From Phymorhynchus buccinoides (lineage: Eukaryota > Mollusca > Gastropoda > Neogastropoda > Raphitomidae), in assembly GCA_017654935.2 (NCBI GenBank), contig CM065690.1:15978995-16042994 (forward strand): a DNA stretch of 64,000 nucleotides. The letters are read 5' to 3'. Shown here one piece after another: positions 21,380 to 33,950 of the stretch (its first letter is position 1; every line of letters starts with the position of its first letter). The notes below the pieces were generated by a model. The model ran no database searches and was not told the origin of the DNA. It was given only the letters and a program-made list of their open reading frames with translations. A program made the translations under genes and the position numbers.

Positions 21380-22480
21380 GCCAGCAGTCTTAAATCTCTT
21401 TGGCAGAGAGAGTGGGGGGGCAAGGCAAGGTACAATTGGGCAAGGCATCTCCACTATAAACAAATTCTAGCCCAGCCTCTCCGGCCTAGCATCCCTCCGC
21501 TATTTAAAAAACCATTTGGTTAGGTGCTGTACTTGCAGCGACGCGCAGTCCGGGGGAGAGCAGCCCGAATTTTACAGAGACTCTGACTAGAAATATACCA
21601 AATACCAAATATCTGGCAGTCATGGTTGGAAACGATCGACTTGTACGCTGATGAGAGAGCTGCTACCCTAGAAAGCTTGCACAAATTTGTTTATATCACG
21701 ACTGGAAGGTGTGTGTGCGTGCGCACGTGTATAAGTGTTTTAAGAGTCCTGATGTTCTGCAGGCATTATATATAGACCAAGAGAGAGAGATGCAGACCGC
21801 AATACACGCGCATGCATACACACACATGTGCAGACGCACGTGTACACACACACACACACACACAGAACACAGAACACACAAGCTGTTCAAACCATTGTAC
21901 AACTTTACTAATAAGACAACAATATTAATTAAAGCAATACTGCAAACGAAACGCAAACAAACAAAAAGTCCCCCCAAAGATTTGGGAGCATTAAACTGGA
22001 AATTCAAATCCCAACTTGAACTTGAAAAATAATTACTTTTAATGTACTTTTGGTGTGTCTAAAAAAATTATACAACTTTTCCACGATTGCAAAACGATCA
22101 CACAAATGTTCACAGCACTTAAACAAGCACGCACACACCCGCGCGCACTAAAAGAACGAGGAATTGAACAGAGAAACGAAACAAATTTGCGTTCAATTTT
22201 TTTTTAAGCACTCCCAACACAAAAACAAATCAATGAATGGCTACTCTTCAAACAAAAACACAAATTGATAACATCTAATATCAACGGACCTTGAACAGTA
22301 AAAAAAACAAGACATGTATGCAAAATTTAAAAAAACAATACACAAGATTGCAAAATTCAATGCCAAGACCGTTTACTATCAGTAAAAAACAGCGTCGTGA
22401 GATCTGGTCAGATTGTACAAAGCTAACATCTAGTTCAGTAATCAGGAGTTCGTCTTAAGCATTCAACACGGGTAGTATTA

Positions 22481-22644
22481 CAGTGGAACCTCCCTTATAA
22501 GACCTTCAAAATGAGGTCTTATAGGGAGGGGTCCTATAAGGGAGGTAATTTTAATACCTACAAAGAAGGGCAATGTCTCTGAGAAGTAGGTCTTATGTGG
22601 GAGGGAATCTTATAATGGGAGGTATTATAAGGGAGGTTCCACTG
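22481..22644. mobile_element. pogo/Tigger-like palindromic MITE
   Basis: Ends CAGTGGAACCTCCCTTAT and TAAGGGAGGTTCCACTG between TA dinucleotides (22479-22480 and 22645-22646). Mirror at 42221-42382. Confidence 0.85.
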
Positions 22645-22764
22645 TATATAAACTAAACTGCCAAAATGATTGGTTGTTTCTTCTAATTTACATGTTTTCT
22701 TACTACCCGTCTTAACTGTTTAAGACGCACTCTTGGTTTACCATACCTGGTCTAGGAATCATTT

Positions 22765-22915
22765 CACCACCAGTCGGCATTCAAACCAGTAGGGGCTTAG
22801 CGCGTGATATTCTTAAATGGGGATAGTGAGAGAGAGAGATGGGGAGGCCCTCCCTAACTAAGTATATCACGTGCTAAGCCCATGCTAGTTTGATTGCCAC
22901 CTGGGGGGGGAAATG
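22765..22915. mobile_element. Palindromic MITE, class unknown
   Basis: About 55-bp inverted repeats: CAGTCGGCATTCAAACCAGT / GGGGCTTAGCGCGTGATAT on one side and ATATCACGTGCTAAGCCC / TAGTTTGATTGCCACCTGG on the other, around a GAGAGAGAGAGA loop. Mirror at about 41953-42103. Confidence 0.7.
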
Positions 22916-23129
22916 TGCATTCTAAGCTGCTCATTGCAAGAAACCTACACTGTGCTACGTTTCTAGCCGACTATTTCTGCGGAGCCCGACTATTAAATGA
23001 ATCTTAACAATACACATACAAGATTTTTGTTGCAAGTCTCCCCCTTCCTCCTTTTAAAGCATTCAAGAAGGGTAGTTTGGATTTTTTAATTTTTAAATGA
23101 TATATATTAGTCTTCACATCAAAGGGTAT

Positions 23130-23540
23130 GGGGGCTGGATGGTGTAGTGGATAGAGAGCGTGACTACAAAACTGATTTTCCCTATTCCGATGTACATATG
23201 GGTTCAATCCCAGCTGGAGCTAGTGCACTATTTGCAATCTCCTGCCTCAATTCACTATTTGCAATCTCCTGCCTGAAATTCACTATTTGCAATCTCCTGC
23301 CTCAATACACCGTTTGCAATCTCCTGCCTCAACTATTTGCTATCCTGCCTCAGTTTCCCCATTTTGTAATCTGCCTCAACTATTTGCAATCCTGCCTCAA
23401 AAGTTTCCCTATTTGCAATCTACCTCAACTATTTGCCATCTCCAGCCTCAAAACTTTCCCTATTTGCAATCTCCTGCCTCAGTTTCCCTATTTGCTCAAA
23501 GTCTAATTGCAATCTCCTGCCTCAATCTGCTTGGACTTGC
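23130..23540 (+). mobile_element. tRNA-derived SINE with variable tandem tail
   Basis: The head resembles a tRNA: TGGTGTAGTGG at 23140-23150 fits the pol III A box and GGTTCAATCCC at 23201-23211 fits the B box exactly. The spacing of about 60 bp is typical. The body that follows is built of short repeats such as TTTGCAATCTCCTGCCTCAA in variable number. The copy count differs between arms (right mirror 41370-41700). It is not a functional tRNA because the anticodon arm does not fold convincingly. Confidence 0.75.
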
Positions 23541-23722
23541 CTAGTTGTTTTTGTGTTACGTAACACACTTAGCTGCACTGTTGGCCAAGAGGACTTTAGT
23601 TTAAGGCAGAGGCAGCTGGTTTGGGGAAAAGTCAACTAATCCCTTGGCAGCAGTACACAGAGCCAGTGCTAATGCCTCCTAATTGTTCAGAAAAAACAAG
23701 ACTGTACCACGACTTTCCATTA

Positions 23723-24193
23723 CCATATTTTTCGGACTATAAGGCGATGCTTTTTTTTTCCTCCAATTTCGCCCCCTATGTGCCTAATAAACGAGGGCGC
23801 CCTATTAGTGAACAAAATCGTGAGAAGAGAAGAGGCAACGATTGCCGTACTCGGTAGTCTACTGCGAGTCTAAACATTGAAAGTGGTAACGAGTCGCCAA
23901 TTCGAAGAATAGTCACGTTTAAAAATGCTTCAAAATCGCTATTTAGTATTATCATCTGAGATGCCGTCCAAAAGATTCCATAACCCTTCATTGAATGTAA
24001 AAAGCATTGCATTGTTAGAGCTTAAAATGCCATAATTCTACCAGTTTTCACAAAGAAAAGTCCAAACACAACAACCGGAAGTCGCAAAAACTCATTTTAT
24101 GACAGCAATAATGGTGCTCAGTAGGCCTTTTTAATTTTTTTTCAGATTTTTCTTGAAAATTGCCCTATTCGCCTTATGATCCGAAAAATATGG
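23723..24193. mobile_element. DNA transposon remnant with CCATATTTTTCGGACTATAAGG ends
   Basis: Starts at CCATATTTTTCGGACTATAA and ends at TTATGATCCGAAAAATATGG, inverted repeats of about 30 bp. It shares the GGACTATAAGGCG motif with 14434 and 19375. Mirror at 40704-41163. Confidence 0.7.
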
Positions 24194-24298
24194 TGCTGTT
24201 AAAAATCGGTTACTGTGCAGCTCTTAGTTTATAAGGCCTATTGGTTCCAACTTCATTTGCGTCGAACTTTGATAAAACTTTTCAAGGGCATGTTACTA

Positions 24299-24380
24299 GC
24301 CTACCTACCTACCAACCTGCCTACCTACCAACCTGTCTTCCTACCTACCAACCTGTCTACTACTACCCTGTCTGCCTACA
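24299..24380. repeat. (CCTA)n-like simple repeat
   Basis: CTACCTACCTACCAACCTGC repeats several times; interrupted tetranucleotide repeat. Mirror at about 40510-40595. Confidence 0.85.
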
Positions 24381-25740
24381 AGAGGGGGGTAGTGTCCTTT
24401 CATCGTACTGAGCTGCGCGCAACTCAAAACCCCAACGGACCTTAGCCTACCCCCCCTCAAAACCTAACAAAACAAAAAACAAACTCAATCCCAAAACAAA
24501 GCAAAAAAAAATAACCCTCTGCCTACCTACCTAGCAGCTAGCTACCCTAGGTGAGAGGCAGGGAGTGAAAGGGGGCAGGGGGGTGGAGGGTATCCCGTTA
24601 AGCTGCGCACAGCCCCCCAGCACGGGGTTGGGGACCCCCCCTACTCTCGCACCCCTACCTTACCAATCGCGCGACCTCCACAACCCCTCCCCTAACAGCC
24701 CCTCTACTCCACCCCGCAAAAAAAATAAAAAAAAGGCTACCCCCCTCCTTCCCACCCCACCCATCCATCCTATCCCCCATACTTACCGTTTCCTTTTTTC
24801 CAGCCTGCACAAAATAATACAGCATCATAGTACACCACATTGTACAAAATAATCTCACCATCATAAACTTAAACACAAAATTGAATGTATGCAAATTGCA
24901 ATACACAAAATCTAAAGAAAACTGTCACCACATCTACTTTAAAGCATGTGACGGCATCACAATAGTGTCCATGATCACAACTGTTCATGAATGTTCAATA
25001 ACTGCTCAAGACAATAACAACAAAACATCCCTTGAAAGTTTAAGCAACACTCGGGAATATTGGTTACGATACGCTGACAATGGGCATAGACAAAACCTAC
25101 CTCCTTTACACCTTTTCTACCCATATGCCACTGTAATCTTTTGACATTATGCGTTTGATTTTGTGCAGATGGGTGTACATTTTCAAGAAGCATGTCAAAA
25201 TAATTATGCTTAGTTGGGGGTTTTCTGGAAGATGCTCTACTTATAATTTGTGTTTGAAAAAGAAGTCGGTTGTGTGGTGAGCTCAAATGTTTTCACGTTA
25301 TCATACGTATCAGGGAAAATATATGTAGAAATGAATCAGCAAGCTGAAATCTACATTTTGGTAAGTGGACCACTGTATCCCAATGACTATCACGACTGAT
25401 GTCCAAATTATGAGGAAAGTTCTTTGAATAACCTAAACTTTCACAAAATGTCAGTAAAAAATCTGTTCATAATTATATCCTAGCCTTTCATAACATTTTT
25501 TTTTTTTTCAATCAAAATCTCTATTCATTACCAGTTATGCTGTTTGATTGAACAGAAAAAAACAACAACACAATGCTCCTAGAATTAGAATTAAACAAGT
25601 AAAAAAAAAATAGTAAACAAAATTCAGTCTGGAAAAAGACTTTGTCAAGGTGAAGGAAGACGTAACATAACTTAAACAATGAGCTTTGCTGAAACGCATG
25701 CGCATATTTTTTCTTTCTTTTATTTATTTGTGGATAAACA
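24381..25740. other. No gene or recognised repeat
   Basis: Noncoding sequence with homopolymer tracts. The open frames (24565-24852, 24881-25144 and others) are low-complexity or differ between the arms. Confidence 0.5.
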
Positions 25741-25744
25741 CACA

Positions 25745-26335
25745 AGGCTTCTGCAGGCATTACAGGGGCACCCTGACAGATGAGGTTTTGCAAGAAACAC
25801 GTCGAAATCACCAAGAAAAACACCCTTTACAGAGATCGCAACATTCACCTTGCTCTGGTTTCAAATTGGCGATACCTCCTCCTTGGCAGAGGTGCTGGGA
25901 GTCAAATCATTTCAGTGAAAGAGAAGGCATGTGCCTTCTCTTCTTTTCTAATGTCCGTCTGAATTAGGCCAAATCGTTTGCACAAAATTTCCACAATACA
26001 AGCCTTTTTATACAGTTTACCCAAAAGGAGTTTCGCTCACAGCAAAGGAAATAGCTCCAATTTTTTTAATTTTTTTTTACTGCGCCACAAAGACGAAAAA
26101 GCTTCACCCACTCTCAGTGGCCTCCACCCACCCCATCCAAAATGGCTTCTCTCTTTGGCAACTCCGCCAAAGGAGGAATCGCCGTTTTGAAGGTTTTAAT
26201 TTCTAGGAAAACCACAGCAAAGTGAGTGTTTCCGATCCTTTCAAAAGCCGTCTTTCTGGTGAACCTGGCGCGTTTCTTACAACAAAAACTCAACCGTCAA
26301 GGTGTCCTTTAAAAGTGCACCAAGCCTTGTGGCAG
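25745..26335. repeat. Diverged inverted repeat (arms about 180 bp)
   Basis: 25745-25925 (CTTCTGCAGGCATTACAGGG, CAAGAAACACGTCGAAATCA, GGCGATACCTCCTCCTTGGC) pairs imperfectly with the reverse complement of 26150-26335 (GCACTTTTAAAGGACACC, AAGAAACGCGCCAGGTTCAC, GGCGATTCCTCCTTTGGCGG). It is probably an old palindromic element. The small open frames here are not conserved coding. Mirror at about 38590-39185. Confidence 0.55.
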
Positions 26336-26442
26336 ACAGAATTGCTGTGCAGAATTTTGCGCCTATTCTGAAGATCTCCTCCCACCTCTGTGCTTGGGGT
26401 GTGAATCCTCAATGAAAATCAAGAATTACAATGTCAAAACAT

Positions 26443-26470
26443 TACACCCCCCCCCCCCCCCCCCCCCCCC
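26443..26470. repeat. Poly-C tract
   Basis: Long C run mirrored by a G run at 38473-38490; the two lengths differ. Homopolymers like this are error-prone. Confidence 0.8.
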
Positions 26471-26747
26471 ATTCTCTATGTACAAGGTACAAGAACATTT
26501 CTTGATCAACGGAGGGTGACAATACCCCACAGACCTTTTTAAGTGTACTGCTTAAATAAATCACAGTTGCACAAAAGTTTCCCCGCTCAACGTCACAAAC
26601 ACTTTCAACATATAATTTTCCACCAAAAAAAGTATTGCAACGTTGGAGGGAGATTCGTTTCTTTTCTTTCTAAGATGTGGTCAATTCACTTCGTATCATA
26701 AAAAAAAAAGATAAAACAGACGGAAAAGAGAATCCAGGGAAAAAAAA

Positions 26748-26884
26748 ATGTATCAAGAGGACTAAGTATTACCCGTGATGGACTTTTGCTGAAAACTGAC
26801 TTACCACCAACCAAACAATGTATCAAGAGGACTAAGTATTACCCGTTATGGACTTTTGCTGAAAACTGACTTACCACCCACAAA
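26748..26884. repeat. Tandem duplication, about 71 bp x 2
   Basis: AATGTATCAAGAGGACTAAG followed by ATGGACTTTTGCTGAAAACT occurs twice. Mirror at about 38055-38192. Confidence 0.9.
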
Positions 26885-27338
26885 ATAATAATAATAAGCT
26901 TCAGAAAAAAAATTGAGGAGGAGGGAATCCAACTTGAACTTTTGTGCTGTACACAAAGTCAGTGCACACAAATGCTGTACAAATTTACCTTAGTATATAC
27001 AAAGACACTGAAAAGAAAAGACCAACATCCGGTCTCTTTTCCCTATATGAGTAGCGAGGACAGAAACACTTAAAAACAGTACACATTTTACACGTCGATA
27101 GGCCAGTTGAATTCTCCGTTCAAATTCCAGTCTGAGTTTTTAGATAGCCTCCACTGTGTGTGGTGTACTGTTCCCACTAACGATAACTCTATCAGCCCGG
27201 TTCGCCGAGCTCTTAAGTAGTCCATCTTACCCTTGGATGGAAGTTCAGTTTAACGTCGCGTATCGGCATTTTGCCATGTACGACGGGCTGAACAAACCAA
27301 CCACGGTGTAAACAAAAATTTATGTTCCTGAATCACTG

Positions 27339-27364
27339 TCTTAGCCAAAAGGCCGAGAAGCGAT
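27339..27364 (-). ncRNA. Fragment identical to the 5' end of U2 snRNA
   Basis: The reverse complement is ATCGCTTCTCGGCC + TTTTGGCTAAGA. This equals the first 26 nt of U2 snRNA as I recall them, after which similarity stops abruptly. A functional U2 needs about 190 nt with the branch-point-recognition region and Sm site, absent here. So this is a truncated retroposed copy or the head of a U2-derived SINE. Mirror at 37578-37603. Confidence 0.7.
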
Positions 27365-28861
27365 CAGTATCGATTGAACATTGATTTAGAATCTTTGGTA
27401 TATATACAGAATTTCCAAGCCAAATGGACTGCGAATGTTTGGTTGGCAACTAGCAATCTGCGACTGAAAAGAACTAGCGGTACATGGGTGCTAAACCACA
27501 GAGCAAAGAACATCACACAACTGATTACCTTTCTTTCTGTGATATGTACAGCAAAACGGGAACTTCGGCATTTGACAAAACAAAGCAAACCGGTGTTCAG
27601 TATGTACACAAGATTCTTCAAAGTTGAATTTATGTACAGATTCTCTTCCTTTTTCCCCCCCCTGTAATACCAAACATCTGTACTAGTAACTGTCTGTAAG
27701 CTATTATAGTACACCAATGCCATTTTGGAGAAGAAAAAAAACAATGTTACAAACAACAATGGGCCAAAACAGTAATATTGCAGACACAGGATTGTTTTCT
27801 CCCATTTAAACTTTTAAAAAGAATTGCTCTGAAAATAAATACCAACGTAACCGATATGGCCTCAATGTGAAGACTAGGTAGATTGGTTATCTTTCATTAC
27901 AATTTCGCCCAAAGAACCAATGGCTTCTGTACACAAGCACAAAAGTTGTCGAATATTAATTGTTGACCATGCGTTGAGAAAAATTGTACACTTTACAAAC
28001 CCGCATACATTGTTGGTTGTTTTTTGTGTGCAAAGATATGGATTGGACATTTTTACAAGGGAAGTAATTTTATATATTACAATTCCCCCCCCCCCCCTCC
28101 CCTTTCACCGCCTACTGATATACATAACCCACCAAACTTCCCAACCCGTACCTTCATCTAGCTTCAATATCAAACCAATCTACTTCCACACATAATAACA
28201 AATAGTGAAACAGTATTATGACATCGGCTTAAAATGGTACATGATTTTTTTTTTTTTTTAAACACATTTTTGTCAATGAACAAAAACCGGTTACTCATGA
28301 CCCAGTACAGAGAACAGTTGCATATATTATAATAACCATAAAGGGGGAGAACACCAATGTAGGTCACATGACTAGGCTAACGAAGAGGGGGGGGGGGGAA
28401 ACATGGTACTGTATCGGTGCATGAATCAAAATGTATTTCTGTTCACATATCAGGTTACCAAGGACACACATCAGTATTTGTTCAAATGTTCACCATTTTG
28501 GGGGAGATGATGACAAATTATTATGGACACAATATGCACACAATCTGAAGACGAAATTATGGACAAAATAGTATGTACACAATCTGTTGGGTGGTTGTTG
28601 TTTTTTTTACAAAAATCACATCTTTTATGCATTTACAGACGCGAAGCTCAGCAGTTTACAAACGGATGAGGTAATGCTTAAAGATACGTTATTTTCTGAT
28701 TCTTGGGGATACCGGTAATTCTACCAGACGGTTTTTTTCTGTCATCTCCCTAAACCTCCTTTCCTCCCACCTGTTCCCTCCCATGCTACAGTCGATGATA
28801 TTTCGCTCTTCAAATTTTCAGCCAGGATGGGTTGGATACACCACAGAGATGGTATATCATT
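27365..28861. other. No gene seen
   Basis: Noncoding in both arms (mirror 36083-37577). The open frames at 27364-27759 and 37183-37578 are identical because of the inverted repeat, which is not evidence of coding. Homopolymers lie at 28086-28097, 28246-28259 and 28388-28398. Confidence 0.5.
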
Positions 28862-29188
28862 TTAAAGACCCCCCCCCCCCCCCCCCACACCACGTGTCAC
28901 ATTCCCTCTTATGCTTGGAAGATTTCTTAAGATTTCTTACCAGCTATAAGAATAATTGAACTAAAAACATCAAAACGCTACACTCACACAAGCACATGAA
29001 GGTGAAATAAACACTACACACGGCGAATAAAACCACATTTTCGTCTTTACAAAAAGACTTTGACGAGGTGACAACACACTAAACTTAACAATGACGGCAG
29101 TGAAATTGTTAAACCGTTTTAACCAGCTATAAGAGGGACAACACGTCAAAAGCATGATTTTGACATGTGACGTGGTGGGTCTTTACGG
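28862..29188. mobile_element. Palindromic element with TAAAGACCC..GGGTCTTTA ends
   Basis: TAAAGACCC + C run + CACGTGTCACATTCCCTC at one end and GACATGTGACGTGG + GGGTCTTTA at the other. CCAGCTATAAGA recurs near both ends. A solo end lies at 31482-31560. Mirror at 35756-36079. Confidence 0.6.
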
Positions 29189-29879
29189 GGAAAAGGGATA
29201 CCGTCTTCTACATGTAATATTAAGGGAAACCATTAATTGAATGACCTCTTTAACTCATTCTACCCCATTTACGAGTATACTCGTAAACTCACACCAACCA
29301 TATCTGCCCGTTTACGAGTTAACTCGTAATACAAACCCATCTTCAAACTGAAGCGTCTAGCTTGGTTCTCATCCTCAAATTCTTCACTTTGGTAGCTTTA
29401 GCCTGTTTACAGACGCTTCCTTTCCGGTCATGCTTAGATTTTATCGATTTTGGAGCAGATTTTTCATATTTTCAGCTGAATTTTTCATATTTGTACTGAT
29501 TTTTTTCGATGATGGGTTGAAACATATTATGTCTGAGTAATGAAACAGCAAGTGAAATGGAGTTTGGATTGATTTAATTCTGATGCATTATTGAGAAACA
29601 CTGTTGCCAGATCTGTCAAAAGCCAAAACTATTAACCTTTTTCTTTCTTTTTTCACTGCAATGTTTCTTGCCCATAAAGGCTCAGGGCTAAAAGAGCACA
29701 ACCTCAACACTCTATACTCCGTAGCTAACTCCACATAGTTTGGCAAGCATGCTGCATAGCACCTTCTTTGTCGCTTTGTCTTAAATGTTTAATCATCGCA
29801 CTACACCCACAATTTTTAAACGTTTTTTTAAGTCCTACAATATTACAATTATGACAGTAGCTGCCACAGCTTATGCATA

Positions 29880-30055
29880 CAGTGGAACCTCCCTTATAAG
29901 ACCTCCCATTATAAGACTCCCTCCCACATAAGACCTACTTCTCTGAGACATTGCCCTTCTTTGTAAGTATTAAAATGACCTCTCTTATAAGACCCCTCCC
30001 TATAAAGACCTCATTTTTGATGATTTTTCAAGGTCTTATAAGGGAGGTTCCACTG
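29880..30055. mobile_element. pogo/Tigger-like palindromic MITE
   Basis: CAGTGGAACCTCCCTTAT and ATAAGGGAGGTTCCACTG between TA dinucleotides (29878-29879 and 30056-30057). Mirror at 34886-35064. Confidence 0.85.
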
Positions 30056-30269
30056 TATTGACCTTTCACACACTAGAACCTCCTGTCACAGTAACAACAT
30101 TGAACAATATCATCAAGTTGTGGATAAACGTTTGCACATAATCATAATAATACATCAAGATGTTATTCTCCGGACGTTATACACAGAAGCTTCTGGGAAC
30201 AGCGATGTTATTCCCCGTGAACAGGCTAAAGTGTTTCGACAAAACAGGAATGCAAACGCAAACTCACAA

Positions 30270-30650
30270 AGCATTGGGGTGGAGGAAAAAAACCTTCACA
30301 AGAATGCATAAATATTCTCATAACGGCAAGAAAAATGCTGAGAAAATGTGTATTTTTTTTCTATTTCTACTCAAATAAAATGCTAGTGGTGGTGGTTGGT
30401 TTTTTTAGCCTTTTTTGTGGTGGGTTTGTGAAGCAGTGTGCTAACACTCCTTTAAAAAAAACCTCAAAGCATTGGGGTGGAAAAAAAACCGTCACAAGTT
30501 TAAATATTCTCATAACGGCAAGAAAAATGTTAAGAAAATCATGTGTTTCTTCTATTTGTACTCAAATAAAATGCTAGTGGTGGGTGTGGGTGGGGGTGGG
30601 TTTTTTTAGCCTTTTTTGTGGTGGGTTTGTGAAGCAGTGTGCTGACAACA
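30270..30650. repeat. Tandem duplication, about 185 bp x 2
   Basis: AAGCATTGGGGTGGA, TTCTCATAACGGCAAGAAAA, CTCAAATAAAATGCTAGTGG and GGTTTGTGAAGCAGTGTGCT each occur twice in the same order. The AAATAAA matches within are not tied to any gene. Mirror at about 34285-34670. Confidence 0.85.
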
Positions 30651-30999
30651 AAAGTCTAGTAATTAATAATAAGACCACAAACAACAACAAAACTCACACC
30701 AGGCATGCTTGACACAAATAGCATGCAAATTACACTGCACCGAAATATATCTGTGTAATCAAATTTAGACCTTCTGTCGTTTTCTAATACAAAACACCCA
30801 AGTCATTTCAAATAACTTTCTCTTGGTTTGCAGCGCTATCTCAAAGATGCACGATTTAAATAACACTGGTCACCAAAACAAACAAGATCCTGTATTCGAG
30901 AATTATTCACATTGGTTGCGTTAATTTCGTGGAAATATAATATAAAAGTTATGGGAGCCACAGACCTGGTACTTATGTTCCATTTATGTCATCCGTGTG

Positions 31000-31122
31000 T
31001 GTTCGCTTTGTATTGCGTTTTTGTTTGAATGCGCTATGAATGCTAACGTGTGTGTGCGCTTTGATTTGATTTATATCAAGATTCAGCGCCGTATAAATAC
31101 CGTATGTTGTTGTTGTTGTTGT
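31000..31122 (+). mobile_element. Retroposon 3' end with (TTG)n tail
   Basis: TTCAGCGCCGTATAAATACC followed by a (TGT)n run is a common SINE/LINE 3' end pattern. No 5' border or target duplication was found. Mirror, minus strand, at about 33815-33950. Confidence 0.5.
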
Positions 31123-31581
31123 ACTTATGTACGTTGGGTACAATATATGATACAATTCAATCATGACCAGTAGCACAGATACAAGTTTTGAGCTTTACCC
31201 AAGTTTGAATGCATGTAACAAGCAAGTTACAAAACAAAACAAATGTGGTTGTGTATTCAATGGCTTGTGTATTTTCAATGTTGTGTATGTTCAAAGAATT
31301 CAGGTAAAAAGGAACAAAAAGTTCAATTAAAAAAAATGTGGTGGTTTCTGGTGGCGAAACTTGAGCCGTCTCTCCATAGGAATTTAAAAAATAAAATAAA
31401 AAATTCTACACTCTGACCGGTGGTCAAATAGGGATTAAGCCGAGTCAATGAAAGAGAAAGTAGGAAATACGACATCTTAAAGACCCCCCCACGTCACATT
31501 CCCTCTTATTATGCTAGGAAGATTTCTTAAGATTTCTTACCAGCTATAAGAGGGGAAAACAGGTGAAAACCGTGATTTTGA

Positions 31582-31695
31582 CAACTAAAATTGTATGACT
31601 GTATGATGCGATTCAATCACGTGATCTCTAAGAACAAATTTGATTCGCGCTTCGAGACCATGTGATCGAATCGTGCGGTCGTACGATTTTAGTTG
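31582..31695. mobile_element. 114-bp palindromic MITE
   Basis: CAACTAAAATTGTATGACTG and GGTCGTACGATTTTAGTTG terminal inverted repeats, with GATTCAATCACGTGAT and CATGTGATCGAATC inside. Mirror at 33245-33356. Confidence 0.7.
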
Positions 31696-33244
31696 ACGCG
31701 TAGCTAGCCCTTTACCCATAGATCTACAGTGACCCTATAAAATAAAAACTGGTGGAATACAAAGTGACAATTTCAGCTGTTGCGGTAAAAGAGATAATTG
31801 ACAAGAAATTGCTCCAAACAATATTCGATAATGCTGTCAATGGACTGAATTGGTGGGCAAACCAACAAAAAAAGAAGATAATTCAACCAAGGGGCCAATG
31901 GCCTAAACAATTCGTTGGTTCAAAAGATACAGGCTGTTAGGTGTTTTTTTAAAACAAAATTGTAATTGCCCTTCGGACCAGCCACTACTGATGTCAGGGG
32001 GAGTAACCCTCGGCTGACATCAGGTAGTAAGTAGGCCTAGGTCGAGGGCTACTTTCGTTTTCTTATATGCTATGGTATAGCTCCAGGTCGCTTAACGTTA
32101 ATGCAGTTGTTTCAGGTGTTGGTAATGTATGGATAGAATAGATTGTTGTTTTTTAATGCCATAGATGAGCTGAAATAAAAGCCTTCCTTTGCTTAAAAAA
32201 ACCCCCAAAAAATTCAAGCATGCAGCTTTGTTGCTCATTACACCAATGTTTCATCTGGTCAAAGTTTTGTCTAGTGAAACAGTGAAAGCGTTTCATGCCC
32301 AAACCCCTACACCTTACAGTGTGCCACATCAAGCAATACCCTACAGCATGCAAGCTGTCGCAAAGCATGTCAGATATATTCTCTAGGGTTGTCACGTCAC
32401 ACAGGTCATAAGCTTCTAAGCTGTCACAACAAAGACGGGTCACAGAATCATCGCCGTGACATACGCTTAGAAGCGTATGTCACGGCGATGATTTTCTGTG
32501 ACCCGTCTTTGTTGTGACAGCTTAGAAGCTTATGACCTGTGTGACGTGACAACCCTAGAGAATATATCTGACATGCTTTGCGACAGCTTGCATGCTGTAG
32601 GGTATTGCTTGATGTGGCACACTGTAAGGTGTAGGGGTTTGGGCATGAAACGCTTTCACTGTTTCACTAGACAAAACTTTGACCAGATGAAACATTGGTG
32701 TAATGAGCAACAAAGCTGCATGCTTGAATTTTTTGGGGGTTTTTTTAAGCAAAGGAAGGCTTTTATTTCAGCTCATCTATGGCATTAAAAAACAACAATC
32801 TATTCTATCCATACATTACCAACACCTGAAACAACTGCATTAGCCTAAATCGACCTGGGTTTATACCAAAGTATATAAGAAAACGAAGGTAGCCCTCGAC
32901 CTAGGCCTACTTACTACCTGATGTCAGCCGAGGGTTACTCCCCCTGACATCAGTAGTGGCTGGTCCGAAGGGCAATTACAATTTTGTTTTAAAAAAACAC
33001 CTAACAGCCTGTATCTTTTGAACCAACGAATTGTTTAGGCCATTGGCCCCTTGGTTGAATTATCTTCTTTTTTTGTTGGTTTGCCCACCAATTCAGTCCA
33101 TTGACAGCATTATCGAATATTGTTTGGAGCAATTTCTTGTCAATTATCTCTTTTACCGCAACAGCTGAAATTGTCACTTTGTATTCCACCAGTTTTTATT
33201 TTATAGGGTCACTGTAGATCTATGGGTAAAGGGCTAGCTACGCG

Positions 33245-33356
33245 TCAACTAAAATCGTACGATACGATTCGATCACATGGTCTCGAAGCGCGAATCAAAT
33301 TTGTTCTTAGAGATCACGTGATTGAATCGCATCATACAGTCGTACAATTTTAGTTG
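33245..33356. mobile_element. Palindromic MITE (right-arm mirror of 31582-31695)
   Basis: CAACTAAAATCGTACGA and TCGTACAATTTTAGTTG ends. It differs from the left copy at several bases. Confidence 0.7.
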
Positions 33357-33814
33357 TCAAAATCATGGTTTTCACGTGTTTTCCCACTTTTGGCTAGTAA
33401 GGAATCTTAAGAGATCTTCCTAGCATAATAAGAGGGAATGTGACGTGGGGGGGTCTTTAAGATGTCGTATTTCCTACTTTCTCTTTCATTGACTCGGCTT
33501 AATCCCTATTTGACCACCGGTCAGAGTGTAGAATTTTTTATTTTATTTTTTAAATTCCTATGGAGAGACGGCTCAAGTTTCGCCACCAGAAACCACCACA
33601 TTTTTTTTAATTGAACTTTTTGTTCCTTTTTACCTGAATTCTTTGAACATACACAACATTGAAAATACACAAGCCATTGAATACACAACCACATTTGTTT
33701 TGTTTTGTAACTTGCTTGTTACATGCATTCAAACTTGGGTAAAGCTCAAAACTTGTATCTGTGCTACTGGTCATGATTGAATTGTATCATATATTGTACC
33801 CAACGTACATAAGT

Positions 33815-33950
33815 ACAACAACAACAACAACATACAGTATTTATTTATACGGCGCTGAATCTTGATATAAAATCAAATCGAAGCGCACACACACGTTAGC
33901 ATTCATAGCGCATTCAAACAAAAACGCAATACAAAGCGAACACACACGGA
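33815..33950 (-). mobile_element. Retroposon 3' end with (CAA)n, mirror of 31000-31122
   Basis: ACAACAACAACAACA joined to ACGGCGCTGAATCTTGAT. It differs from the left copy by a few extra bases near the tail. Confidence 0.5.

Noticed and set aside
23130..23215. Functional tRNA gene
   Set aside because: A and B boxes match, but I cannot fold a proper acceptor stem and anticodon arm, and repetitive SINE body sequence follows.
27364..27759. 131-codon open frame identical to one at 37183-37578
   Set aside because: The identity comes from the inverted repeat itself, not from conservation. No domain, codon or splice evidence supports it.
32153..32443. 96-codon open frame repeated at 32498-32788
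   Set aside because: Same reason: it lies on both sides of the axis, and the opposite strand is equally open.
5001..32468. Palindrome explained as one molecule read on both strands
   Set aside because: Arm-specific insertions with target duplications and empty sites, plus different array copy numbers, cannot arise from a single template.
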